From Comamonadaceae bacterium (GTDB taxonomy: Bacteria > Pseudomonadota > Gammaproteobacteria > Burkholderiales > Burkholderiaceae_C), in NCBI GenBank assembly GCA_947372745.1, contig CANBUY010000015.1, positions 1-50,407 of the forward strand: 50,407 nucleotides of DNA, read 5' to 3'. This document shows positions 8,444-16,320 of this stretch, one piece after another (positions within the stretch are counted from its first letter, which is position 1; each line of letters starts with the position of its first letter). The notes below the pieces were generated by a model. The model had not been told where the DNA came from. It saw only the letters and a program-made list of their open reading frames with translations, and did no database searches. A program made the translations under genes and the position numbers.

Positions 8444-9927
8444 AAAGACTTCCTTTGTGCATTGAGCGGCAGTTCCACACAAATACGCAATCCTCCCAAG
8501 GACGAATGACTCGCTGTCACCTTGCCGTCATGGGCCAGCACAATCGTGCGGACGATCGACAAACCCAAACCACTGCCGTGGTCGCCCCCCCGCTGGCGCG
8601 CCCGATCTACCCGAAACAGGGGCTCAAATAACTGGTCCAAGTCAGCCTGCGGGACACCGGGGGCGCTGTCTTCCACTGTCAAGGTCAGGGCGTTTTTGCA
8701 GAAATGCCACTGGACTCGCACCACGCCCGGTGCATCGGTGTAGCGCAGACTATTGGAGAGCAAATTACCCAGCATTTGCTCCACGCGCCCCAAGTCCCAG
8801 CAGGCAGGAACAGGTTCCAGGACTGGCACTGGCAGGCTCAAGTTCAGACCTCGCTGCGAGGCTTGAAGCTCAAAGCGCTGGCTCGCCCGCAAAAGGAGAC
8901 CCGGGGCATCCCCTGGAGTGAATTCGCAGTGCAAGCCTTCCACATCAGCCACGGACAAGGTGTGCAGGTCATTCACGAGCCGGGTCAGTTGCAACACCTC
9001 GTCGCGCAGGCCGGCCATGACCGCCGGGGTGGGTTGCCGTGCGCCATCTTCAATGGATTCGATTTCGCCACGCAGCACCGACAAGGGCGTGCGCAGCTCG
9101 TGCGAAATTTGGGCAATCCAGAGTCGCCGCGCATTTTCCAGCCGACTTAAAGACAGTGTCATGGTGTTGACGTCCTCCATCAGCTGCGCAATTTCCAGGG
9201 CCCCTTCGGGAACCAGCAGTTGGGCGCGGTAGCCACTCGCAATACGGTGCGTGGCCAGTTGCAAAGCTTGCAGGGGGCGACTCCAGCGACCTGCTACCCA
9301 CCAGGCCGCCAATATCGACAGCAGGGCCATGAAAAAGGCGGCGCCCACCAAACCCTTGGTTTGGCGCTCCAAAAAAATAGCATCGCTCCCTTCAGGCGCT
9401 AACTCGGGTGAAAGCACAAGGCTTGCGACCGTCACCCCATTCACCAGAACCGCGCGCACGATGCGGGGCACGCCGGGTGGGGGCTCATGGCCACCTAGCC
9501 GCTCCCCCTGGAGGTCCAGAATGACCACCCGTTCAGGGAAATTGCCCGCCATGGGAACTTCTGGGGGCGGGGGTCGGCCACCACCGGGTGGGGGTGGAGG
9601 TGGAGGACCGAATCCGAAACCAAAACCGGGCGGGGGCGGTGGAGGCCCACGCCTGCGCGCACCCCGCCCCGTGAGCTCGTCCATTAATTCACGCATGGAC
9701 TCTCGGTCGTCGCGCAACCAAGCCATGCTGGGGTCGGCCGCCGCGCGGCGCTCTACCAGTTTGACCAGACGATTGAGTTGCTCCTCATCACGTTGCTGCA
9801 AATAGTCATTAAAACCACTGCGCAAGCTCCAAAGACTCAAGGCCCCCACGCCCAGCACCGCCAGCACGACGGCACCGGCCATCAGCAGCGCGAGTTGGTG
9901 GGCGATACGAAAGCGGGGCAGCGGCAT
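8440..9927 (-). CDS. BaeS-like sensor histidine kinase with proline-rich periplasmic segment
   Basis: The order is TM1 (about 11-33), periplasmic part (about 34-190), TM2 (about 192-213), HAMP, the H-box ISHELRTPLSVL with His276, the N-box NLLSNSLRY, and GSGLGLSIV as G2. The G1 region (EDSAPGVP) is intact. The periplasmic part is odd: residues 94-125 are almost only Pro, Gly and Phe, with runs of six, seven and four prolines around a GFGFGFG core. A weak mini-element copy overlaps about 170-187. The end is coupled to the regulator by GTGA overlap and the start follows the peroxidase gene by 30 bases. The signal sensed is unknown; BaeS senses envelope stress. Confidence 0.92.
   Translation of the reverse strand: MPLPRFRIAHQLALLMAGAVVLAVLGVGALSLWSLRSGFNDYLQQRDEEQLNRLVKLVERRAAADPSMAWLRDDRESMRELMDELTGRGARRRGPPPPPPGFGFGFGPPPPPPPGGGRPPPPEVPMAGNFPERVVILDLQGERLGGHEPPPGVPRIVRAVLVNGVTVASLVLSPELAPEGSDAIFLERQTKGLVGAAFFMALLSILAAWWVAGRWSRPLQALQLATHRIASGYRAQLLVPEGALEIAQLMEDVNTMTLSLSRLENARRLWIAQISHELRTPLSVLRGEIESIEDGARQPTPAVMAGLRDEVLQLTRLVNDLHTLSVADVEGLHCEFTPGDAPGLLLRASQRFELQASQRGLNLSLPVPVLEPVPACWDLGRVEQMLGNLLSNSLRYTDAPGVVRVQWHFCKNALTLTVEDSAPGVPQADLDQLFEPLFRVDRARQRGGDHGSGLGLSIVRTIVLAHDGKVTASHSSLGGLRICVELPLNAQRKSL
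9366..9418 (+). repeat. Degenerate mini-element copy L in the kinase gene
   Basis: The stretch starts GCTCCAAAAAAATAGCATCG and continues with a CAGGCGCTAAC block, the same layout as the better copies but with several mismatches. It falls in the poorly conserved linker before TM2. I treat it as a possible eroded copy. Confidence 0.4.
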
Positions 9928-9957
9928 CAGACGATCTTAACTTTTGGAAGACTCAAA

Positions 9958-11193
9958 TTATGGCGCGCGATAACCATCGCTCAGCGTATGCAAGAAGGCC
10001 ACCACATCATTGATTTCAGACTCGGTCAAGGCCGCTCCGTCAGACAATTTTCGGTTGAAGGGTGCCTTGATGGTCTCGATATTGCCCAAATACTTGACCG
10101 GCAAATCATTGGCTACGGATGCGCCATACCAGTGCTGGGGATCCGTGTTGCGCGTCGCATAAAAACGCACCACCTCGCGCAAGTCTTTGAAGAAACCGTT
10201 GTGCATAAAGGCCGGGCGCTCGGCTACGTTGCGAAGGGTGGGCATGCGGAATTGTCCGCAAAAATGCTCTATCGTGACGCCAGATGCCACGCTGGCAGGC
10301 AAGGTGGGGGGCGTGCGTTCGGGGCCACACAGGCCCAGATCAAAGAAGGCAGGGTCCGCATTTCGGGGAATGGATGTGTTTCGGGGAACGCCCGTGGCGT
10401 AGTAAGTAAACTCCGAAAACAGCGAGTCTTGTGGCTTGCCACTGCCCGGATTCATCAGGTGACAACCCGCGCAGTTGGCTTTGAGCGGGTCCTGAAACAA
10501 GGCCATGCCACGGGTTTCGCTCGGCGTGAAGTTATTTTGACCGCGCACCATGGCGTCATATTTGGCCGTGAAGGGCTGCAAATCGGCGCGTTCAAATGCG
10601 GCAATCGCCACCCCAATTTGCGTGAAGGCCGTCTCCGTGTCGCTGAAAATATCGGCGCCAAACAAGGCCTTGAACTGCCCAGCATAGCGCGAAGCTGCAA
10701 TCTTATTTACCACCGATTGTTTGTCCGGGTTGTTCATCTCCAGCGGGTTGAGCAAAGGCCCCAAGGCTTGCAGCGCCAAGGTATCCGCACGGCCATCCCA
10801 AAAGTGGCCCCCGCTGGCTTCGGTCACGCCATTGACAGTCAGAAATTCAAAAGCCGGCACAAAGCCCATGTAGCTGTTGGTCATGGCGTTGCGCAGCCCT
10901 ATCGAGCCAGGCTTGCTGCCCAGGGCAACGCCTAGGGTTGAGCCGTGGTTGCCGGCAAACCCCATCGTCGCCTGGTGACACGCCGCACAAGCGGTGCCTC
11001 GCGGCTCAGACAGGTTGCTGTCGGTGAAGATCATTTGGCCCAGCTGAGCCTGGGTTATCGGCGTCGCCTGCGCCATCGGCTCAGCCAGTGGGGCTGCCGT
11101 GTTGGGCGTTCCGCCACCACAGGCCACCATTAAGAAAGGCAGAAGCATCAGCAAGCTGCGCAAAGAAATCAGGGATGAAAAATGGGGGATCAT
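9958..11193 (-). CDS. Di-heme cytochrome c peroxidase / MauG-family lipoprotein
   Basis: A lipobox (LMVAC, Cys25) with a GGG linker predicts a lipid-anchored periplasmic protein of 411 residues. Two c-type heme sites are visible, CAACH (69-73) and CAGCH (241-245), and the family signature FWDGRADTLALQALGPLLNP lies at about 131-150. Members reduce H2O2 or oxidise partner proteins using one high-potential and one low-potential heme. The gene precedes a BaeSR-like two-component pair by 30 bases on the same strand, so the three are probably co-transcribed and the peroxidase may be a target or a reporter for that sensor. The exact substrate is unknown. Confidence 0.92.
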   Translation of the reverse strand: MIPHFSSLISLRSLLMLLPFLMVACGGGTPNTAAPLAEPMAQATPITQAQLGQMIFTDSNLSEPRGTACAACHQATMGFAGNHGSTLGVALGSKPGSIGLRNAMTNSYMGFVPAFEFLTVNGVTEASGGHFWDGRADTLALQALGPLLNPLEMNNPDKQSVVNKIAASRYAGQFKALFGADIFSDTETAFTQIGVAIAAFERADLQPFTAKYDAMVRGQNNFTPSETRGMALFQDPLKANCAGCHLMNPGSGKPQDSLFSEFTYYATGVPRNTSIPRNADPAFFDLGLCGPERTPPTLPASVASGVTIEHFCGQFRMPTLRNVAERPAFMHNGFFKDLREVVRFYATRNTDPQHWYGASVANDLPVKYLGNIETIKAPFNRKLSDGAALTESEINDVVAFLHTLSDGYRAP

Positions 11194-11294
11194 GGTGCTA
11201 TTACCTTTAAAACAGTCGTGAGGCCAAGTTTGCCCATCAAATGTGGAGCCAATGTGGAGATTGTTTTATCCTCTCGGCAAATGAATATTGACCA

Positions 11295-12512
11295 ATGAAC
11301 TCCACCAAACCCCAAGAAATCCCTCAAGCAGACTCACCCAAAGCCCTGCCCTACGCCGGCCTGCGCGTGGTCGAATTTACCCACATGGTGATGGGGCCCA
11401 CCTGCGGCATGGTGCTGGCCGACTTGGGCGCCGAGGTCATCAAAGTGGAACCCATCGGCCACGGCCACCAAGGCGACAGCACGCGCCACTTGCTCGGCTC
11501 TGGGGCTGGTTTTTTTGCCCTGTTTAACCGCAACAAAAAAAGCCTGGCGCTGGATTTGCAAACGCCCGAGGGCCGAGAGGCGGTGCTGCGCCTGATTGCC
11601 ACCGCCGACATCGTGAGTGAAAACTTCAAACCCGGCACTATGAAAAAGCTCGGGCTGGATTACGCAAGCCTCAAGGCCCTCAACCCGCGCCTGATTTATG
11701 TCAGCCACAAAGGCTTTTTGCCCGGCCCCTATGAGCACCGCACCGCGCTGGACGAGGTGGTGCAAATGATGGGCGGCCTGGCCTACATGACCGGGCGCCC
11801 CAACGACCCGCTGCGCGCAGGCACCAGCGTGAATGACATCATGGGCGGGATGTTTGGCGCGATGGGCGCCATGGCCGCCTTGCACGCTCGCGACACCACG
11901 GGCGTGGGGCAAGAGGTGCAAAGTGCGCTGTTCGAGAACAATGTGTTGTTGGTTGCCCAGCACATGATGCAATTTGCCATCACTGGTCAACCCGCCGCTC
12001 CCATGCCTGCGCGCATCTCAGCCTGGGGCATTTACGACGTGTTCAAGGTCAAAGACGATGAGCAAATATTTTTAGCCGTGGTCAGCGATGCCGCCTGGGC
12101 CGTGTTTTGCGAGCTGTTTGGCTTGGCAGATCTCAAAGACGATGCGCGCCTGAACACCAACAACAACCGCGTGCTTGCCCGCGAATGGATGATGCCGTTG
12201 CTGCGCGAGCACTTGGCGCCCTACAGTGCGGCCGAATTAAGCGCCCTGTTTGAGGCCAACGCCCTGCCCTTTGCGCCCATTACCCGCCCCCAGGATTTGC
12301 TGGACGACCCACACCTCAACGCCAGCGGTGGCCTGGCCCCACTGACCTTGCCCGATGGCCGGGAAACCAAAACCGTGCTGCTGCCGATCACCCTGGACGG
12401 CGCACGCCCCGGTGTGCGCCTGAACCCGCCGCGCTTAGGCGAACACAACACAGAAATACTGGCAGCGCTGGGTTATAGCGCTACTGAAATAGAAGCGCTT
12501 TGTGCACGCTAG
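11295..12512 (+). CDS. CaiB/BaiF family III CoA transferase
   Basis: The 405-residue protein opens the family fold with LRVVEFTHMVMGPTCGMVLA and LGAEVIKVEP, and has the catalytic Asp181 in TSVNDIMGGMFGAMGA, which forms the acyl-aspartyl intermediate when CoA is moved between carboxylic acids. NRNKKSLALDLQTPEGRE is another family landmark. The acid used cannot be told. It is divergent from the peroxidase gene across a 101-bp gap. The last ten codons and the TAG stop are made by a mini-element copy, so the C-terminal tail is likely not ancestral. Confidence 0.93.
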   Translation: MNSTKPQEIPQADSPKALPYAGLRVVEFTHMVMGPTCGMVLADLGAEVIKVEPIGHGHQGDSTRHLLGSGAGFFALFNRNKKSLALDLQTPEGREAVLRLIATADIVSENFKPGTMKKLGLDYASLKALNPRLIYVSHKGFLPGPYEHRTALDEVVQMMGGLAYMTGRPNDPLRAGTSVNDIMGGMFGAMGAMAALHARDTTGVGQEVQSALFENNVLLVAQHMMQFAITGQPAAPMPARISAWGIYDVFKVKDDEQIFLAVVSDAAWAVFCELFGLADLKDDARLNTNNNRVLAREWMMPLLREHLAPYSAAELSALFEANALPFAPITRPQDLLDDPHLNASGGLAPLTLPDGRETKTVLLPITLDGARPGVRLNPPRLGEHNTEILAALGYSATEIEALCAR

Positions 12513-12535
12513 GCCCTGGCTAGAGGCCAATTGCC
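12480..12535 (+). repeat. Mini-element copy G at the end of the CoA transferase gene
   Basis: Starts GCTACTGAAATAGAAGCGCT and continues through CACGCTAGGCCC and GGCTAGAGGCC. It supplies the final residues and the stop codon of the CoA transferase, then runs into the intergenic region. Confidence 0.7.
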
Positions 12536-12631
12536 CTAATCACACAAAAATAGCCTTTTCGTCCAAGCGGTGAGCACGCGGGCATTTAAAGTGGCCCTTG
12601 GTGTCGCAGGTCGCCTTTAAAATACGCCAAT

Positions 12632-12649
12632 CAAGACCCTTTTGGCTTG
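12632..12649. promoter_or_regulatory. Possible LysR-type operator upstream of the LysR gene
   Basis: CAAG-N10-CTTG forms a small dyad 33 bases before the LysR start, the place where an autoregulatory LysR box would be expected. The match is short, so this is a weak call. The rest of the 12536-12681 gap shows no further clear signal. Confidence 0.25.
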
Positions 12650-12681
12650 GCTCATCACTCCTTTGAAGGTAATCAAGCGCC

Positions 12682-13605
12682 ATGGACAAATTCAAAGCCG
12701 TCGAATCCTTCATCTCTGTGGCCACCCGGGGCAGCCTGACCGCAGCCGCCAATGCCGAGGGCGTGGCGCCCGCCATCATGGGCCGCCGGCTCGATGCGCT
12801 TGAAGAACACCTGGGCGTCAAGCTGCTGGTGCGCACCACGCGGCGCATCTCGCTTACCCACGAGGGCAGCGCCTTCATGGAAGACTGCCAGCGCCTGCTG
12901 ATTGACTTTGCCAACGCCGAGGCCAGTGTGTCGGCGGGTGGCGTCAAGGCCAGCGGCCACTTGCGCATCACGGCCCCGGCCGGGTTTGGGCGCCGCCACG
13001 TGGCGCCGCTGGTGCCGCTGTTTCGGGAGCTGCACGCCGACGTCACCATCTCCCTCAATTTGAGCGACCGCGTGGTGGATTTGGCCGCCGAGGGCTTTGA
13101 CTGCGCCGTGCGTGTGGGCGACATGCCCGACTCGTCGCTGGTCAGTGTGCGCCTGGCCGACAACCGCCGCCTGTGCGTGGCCACGCCCACCTACTTGCGC
13201 CAGCACGGCACGCCCATACACCCCCAGGACTTATCCAAATTTGCCTGCCTGACGCTCTCGGCGGACGCCTCGCAAACCCGGGGCTGGGCGTTTAAGGTGC
13301 CCAAAGGAGACAGTTTCGAGCTCATTCACCTCAAACCCGGCGGCCCTTTAAATTGCTCCGATGGCCAAGTGCTGCACGACTGGTGTCTGGCGGGCTACGG
13401 CATTGCCTGGCGCAGCATCTGGGAGGTGGAGGCCGAGATTGCCAGTGGCGCGCTGGTGCCGGTGCTGGAAGAGTTTGCAGCACCTGCCAACGGCATTTAC
13501 GCCGTGTTTCCCCAGCGCAAACACCTGCCCCTGCGGGTGCGCCTGTGGATTGATTTCCTCAAGTTTCATTACAGCCAGGCCGGCTTCTGGAAAGGCGCTT
13601 GGTGA
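12682..13605 (+). CDS. LysR-family transcriptional regulator
   Basis: A typical 307-residue LysR protein: N-terminal winged helix (about 1-60) with AVESFISVATRGSLTAAA and the recognition segment AIMGRRLDALEEHLGVKLLVRTTR, then a periplasmic-binding-protein-like effector domain starting near GHLRITAPAGFGRRHVAPL. AAGG precedes the ATG by about 13 bases. Its stop codon overlaps the start of the deacetylase gene (GTGA), so it is translated as the first gene of a regulator-deacetylase-GT39 operon. This suggests that it controls the sugar-modification genes and itself. The effector is unknown. Confidence 0.93.
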   Translation: MDKFKAVESFISVATRGSLTAAANAEGVAPAIMGRRLDALEEHLGVKLLVRTTRRISLTHEGSAFMEDCQRLLIDFANAEASVSAGGVKASGHLRITAPAGFGRRHVAPLVPLFRELHADVTISLNLSDRVVDLAAEGFDCAVRVGDMPDSSLVSVRLADNRRLCVATPTYLRQHGTPIHPQDLSKFACLTLSADASQTRGWAFKVPKGDSFELIHLKPGGPLNCSDGQVLHDWCLAGYGIAWRSIWEVEAEIASGALVPVLEEFAAPANGIYAVFPQRKHLPLRVRLWIDFLKFHYSQAGFWKGAW

Positions 13606-14435
13606 CAGTTCCCCCAACCATCAAAGGCGTGATCCTGTGCGCCGATGACTTTGCCATCCACGCCAGCGCCTCAGAGGGCATTGCCGACCTAGCCACCCAA
13701 GGGCGCCTGAGCGCCACCAGCGCCATGGTCTTGTCGCCGCGCTGGGCGCAAGACGTGGCCCTGCTGCGTCCGCTGCGCGACCAAGTCGATGTCGGCCTGC
13801 ACCTGGACTGGACCAGCGACTTTGCGATGGCGGCAGGACATGGCCTGTCGTTAAAAGCCGCCATGCTCAAAGCACTTATCGGGGGCTTTGACCCGGTGTC
13901 TGCCCGCACCGTGATCGAGCGCCAACTGGACGCCTTTGAAGCCCACTGGCAAGCGCCCCCCGACTTTGTGGACGGCCACCAACATGTGCAACAGTTCGCC
14001 GGCATTCGCCAGGCGTTGGTGCAAGCCCTGAGCAGCCGCTACGGCTCGTTGAGCGCCAAACCCTACCTGCGTGTGTCGCGCCCAGCCCCGGGCATGGCTG
14101 ATTTGAAGAGCCGCATCATTGCCGCCATGGGCGCCAATGCTATTGAAAAAATAGCTGGTCAAGCACACCTAGCGTGCTCTAAATCCCTATTAGGCATATA
14201 TGACTTCTCAGGCCCACCCGCCCGCTACGCCCAGCTTATGAAGGGCTGGCTCCAAGGCCCGCCAACGGGCAGCCTGATCATGTGCCACCCAGCGCGCCAA
14301 GCCGAGGCGGGTGACGCCATCGGCCAGGCTCGCGCGCAGGAATATGCCTACCTGCGCAGCCCCCAATTTGCTGACGCGCTCGCTGAAGCTGGCGTGCTGC
14401 TGGTGCGCGGTGCGGCCTGTTTGCGTGCTTCTTAA
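13602..14435 (+). CDS. ChbG/HpnK (YdjC, NaxD-like) N-deacetylase
   Basis: The 277-residue protein begins with the family strand and metal site VILCADDFAIHASASEGI (Asp15-Asp16), followed by VGLHLDW (His67) and VDGHQHVQQ (His126, His128). Members remove acetyl groups from N-acetyl sugars; NaxD of Francisella and its Bordetella counterpart act on undecaprenyl-phosphate amino sugar before transfer to lipid A. I chose GTG 13602, overlapping the LysR stop, with GGAAAGG upstream. Residues about 180-200 come from a mini-element copy. An ArnT-like GT39 follows after 10 bases, which supports a lipid-linked amino sugar as the substrate, but this is inference. Confidence 0.87.
   Translation: MTVPPTIKGVILCADDFAIHASASEGIADLATQGRLSATSAMVLSPRWAQDVALLRPLRDQVDVGLHLDWTSDFAMAAGHGLSLKAAMLKALIGGFDPVSARTVIERQLDAFEAHWQAPPDFVDGHQHVQQFAGIRQALVQALSSRYGSLSAKPYLRVSRPAPGMADLKSRIIAAMGANAIEKIAGQAHLACSKSLLGIYDFSGPPARYAQLMKGWLQGPPTGSLIMCHPARQAEAGDAIGQARAQEYAYLRSPQFADALAEAGVLLVRGAACLRAS
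14139..14201 (+). repeat. Mini-element copy A inside the deacetylase gene
   Basis: This is the clearest copy. GCTATT-GAAAA-AATAGC forms the first hairpin, AGCAC-N6-GTGCT the second, followed by a T/A-rich tail with CCCTATTAGG. It is read in frame and contributes the segment NAIEKIAGQAHLACSKSLLG. Confidence 0.85.
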
Positions 14436-14445
14436 AAACAATTCA

Positions 14446-16023
14446 ATGACGCTCCCCATGACTGAACGACAAAAATCCTGGCTCACGCTCATCGCCCTTT
14501 GGCTCCTGCTCTTGGTCATGGCCACCCTGCGCCCCCTGGCCGTGCCCGATGAGGGCCGCTACGGCGAAATTGGCCGTTGGATGCTGCAAAGCGGCGACTG
14601 GCTCACCCCCAGGCTCAACGGCCTGCCCTTTTTTCACAAACCCGCCTACCTCTACTGGCTAGAGGCGATCTCCCTGGCCACCTTTGGCGTCAGCGCTTTT
14701 GCCCTCAGACTGGTGCCCGCCCTGCACGCTGGCCTGATGCTCGTCGCCCTCTACTTGGTCACGCGCACTATTAGCACCGAGCAAATTGCCCGCCGAGCCG
14801 CCGTGATGCTGGGCACTTCTCTGACCTTTTTGGTCGGTGGCCAGTACATCAACCACGACATGCTGGTGGCCACCTGGATTGGCGTGGCCATCTGGTGCTT
14901 TGCCTTTGCATTCCAGGCCGGTGACAAGCCCCACGCCACGCTGGCCCGGCTCGGCTTTGCCGCCTGCGCTTTGGGCATGCTCAGCAAAGGGCTGATTGGC
15001 ATTGCCCTGCCCGGGCTGGTGATTTTTGTCTGGTTGATCTGGACGCGCCAGTTCAAAAAAATTCTGCACCTGCCCTGGCTCTCCGGGCTGGCGATATTTG
15101 CCCTCATCGCCCTGCCGTGGTTTGTCATGGCCCAGCAAAAGCACCCCGGCTTCTTTAACTACATGTTCATCGGGCAGCAACTCAACCGCTACACCGCCGC
15201 CACCTACAACAACCCGGCGCCTTGGTGGTTTTACCTGTTGGCCATCACCATTTTGTTTTTCCCGTGGGTGTTTTTTGCCCTGAACCAGCTTCGCAGGTCC
15301 TTACCAAGCCTGGCATCTAGCCCCCGGGTGGCCCGAAAATGGACGTCTTTGTGCTGGATTTGGGCCGGTGCCATTCTGGCCTTTTTCTCCCTCCCCAACT
15401 CCAAACTGGTCGGCTACATCTTGCCCGTCATGCCCCCGCTGGCGCTGCTGGCGGCTCTGGGCTGGGAGCGCGCCATGGCCCACCGGGCGCGCGCCAACGC
15501 CGTATTTATCGCGGTCTGTGCGGTCAATATCGCGCTGGCCCTGGGCTTGGTGACACAAGTGGGCGGCATCACCCGCACAGGCCGCACCGAAGATGTGGCG
15601 CGTGAGCTGGCCTGCTTGGCAAAGCCCACAGACACCATCTACACCTCAGGCGCTTTCCCCTATGACCTCCCCTTTTACGCCCAAACCACGCGCCCGCTGG
15701 TGGTGCTGGAAGACTGGGCCCAGCTGCGCAAAAGCACGGGCGATGGCTGGGAACGCGAACTGTTTGAAGGTGCCGATTTCGATGCCCAGGCTGCCCAAGT
15801 TTTGCAGCACCCCGATCAACTGGCCGCAGCAGGCGCCCAAACAGGCAACTGGTTGGTGGTGCGACTGGACAACCCGATGGCCAAAGAACTGCCCGATTGG
15901 CAGCGGGTCTTCGACGGGGCGGGCTGGGTGCTGTACCGCTCAGGCAGCCGTTTAGCGCCTGAAAGCCCAAAAGCGACCCAACACAAAGGTTTGCCCGGCT
16001 GCCACAAGCAGCGCCACGAATAA
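14446..16023 (+). CDS. GT39 ArnT-like lipid A / envelope glycosyltransferase
   Basis: About 525 residues with many membrane helices. The catalytic-loop motif VPDEGRYGEIGRWML follows TM1, as in ArnT (DEARYAE), and LNGLPFFHKPAYLYWLEA is the second conserved block. ArnT-like enzymes move an amino sugar from undecaprenyl phosphate to lipid A phosphates in the periplasm. ATG 14446 is 10 bases after the deacetylase stop; ATG 14458 is an alternative, and no strong ribosome site is seen for either. The last 72 bases overlap the end of the convergent GtrA gene, and that C-terminal tail looks non-conserved. With the deacetylase, GtrA and GT2 it forms an apparent amino-sugar transfer pathway. Confidence 0.87.
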   Translation: MTLPMTERQKSWLTLIALWLLLLVMATLRPLAVPDEGRYGEIGRWMLQSGDWLTPRLNGLPFFHKPAYLYWLEAISLATFGVSAFALRLVPALHAGLMLVALYLVTRTISTEQIARRAAVMLGTSLTFLVGGQYINHDMLVATWIGVAIWCFAFAFQAGDKPHATLARLGFAACALGMLSKGLIGIALPGLVIFVWLIWTRQFKKILHLPWLSGLAIFALIALPWFVMAQQKHPGFFNYMFIGQQLNRYTAATYNNPAPWWFYLLAITILFFPWVFFALNQLRRSLPSLASSPRVARKWTSLCWIWAGAILAFFSLPNSKLVGYILPVMPPLALLAALGWERAMAHRARANAVFIAVCAVNIALALGLVTQVGGITRTGRTEDVARELACLAKPTDTIYTSGAFPYDLPFYAQTTRPLVVLEDWAQLRKSTGDGWERELFEGADFDAQAAQVLQHPDQLAAAGAQTGNWLVVRLDNPMAKELPDWQRVFDGAGWVLYRSGSRLAPESPKATQHKGLPGCHKQRHE

Positions 16024-16320
16024 GGCCAACAAAGCGGGCAAGGCAAAAACCCGCAGCAACAACATAAAAACCAGCTCGTTGCAGGCAAATCCCGCCAGCG
16101 CCGTGACCGCAAAGCGGCGCAAGCTGGTCATCAAGGAGGTGCCGGCGTCCTGAAAACTCAGGCGCCGGTGGCCCGCAAAACTCACCAAAAAAGCGACCGC
16201 AAAGCCCAGGGCATTGGCCAACTCAGGCCACATCAGCGGCTCAAACAACGCAAACACCCCCATGTGGGTCAGCGCCGCCGTGCCCCCGACAGCCAAAAAC
16301 CAAAAGGTGGACGCGCTCAA
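15952..16320 (-). CDS. GtrA-family polyprenyl-phosphate sugar flippase
   Basis: A 122-residue protein with four hydrophobic helices and the GtrA landmarks FLVSFAGHRRLSF and FVLGRFWAFRR at the C terminus. GtrA proteins are thought to flip undecaprenyl-phosphate-linked sugars across the inner membrane. The start is a TTG (16318-16320) whose last two bases overlap the GT2 stop, so translation probably depends on coupling to GT2; the next ATG (16263) would remove the first helix. The 3' end overlaps the convergent GT39 gene. Confidence 0.88.
   Translation of the reverse strand: MSASTFWFLAVGGTAALTHMGVFALFEPLMWPELANALGFAVAFLVSFAGHRRLSFQDAGTSLMTSLRRFAVTALAGFACNELVFMLLLRVFALPALLALFVALLVAAGQTFVLGRFWAFRR

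Noticed and set aside
9251..9805. Open frame opposite the histidine kinase with Gly-rich sequence
   Set aside because: It is the antisense reading of the proline-rich kinase segment; the composition follows from the Pro codons.
9778..10935. 385-codon plus-strand frame opposite the di-heme peroxidase
   Set aside because: No family features; the opposite strand has two heme motifs and a lipobox in frame.
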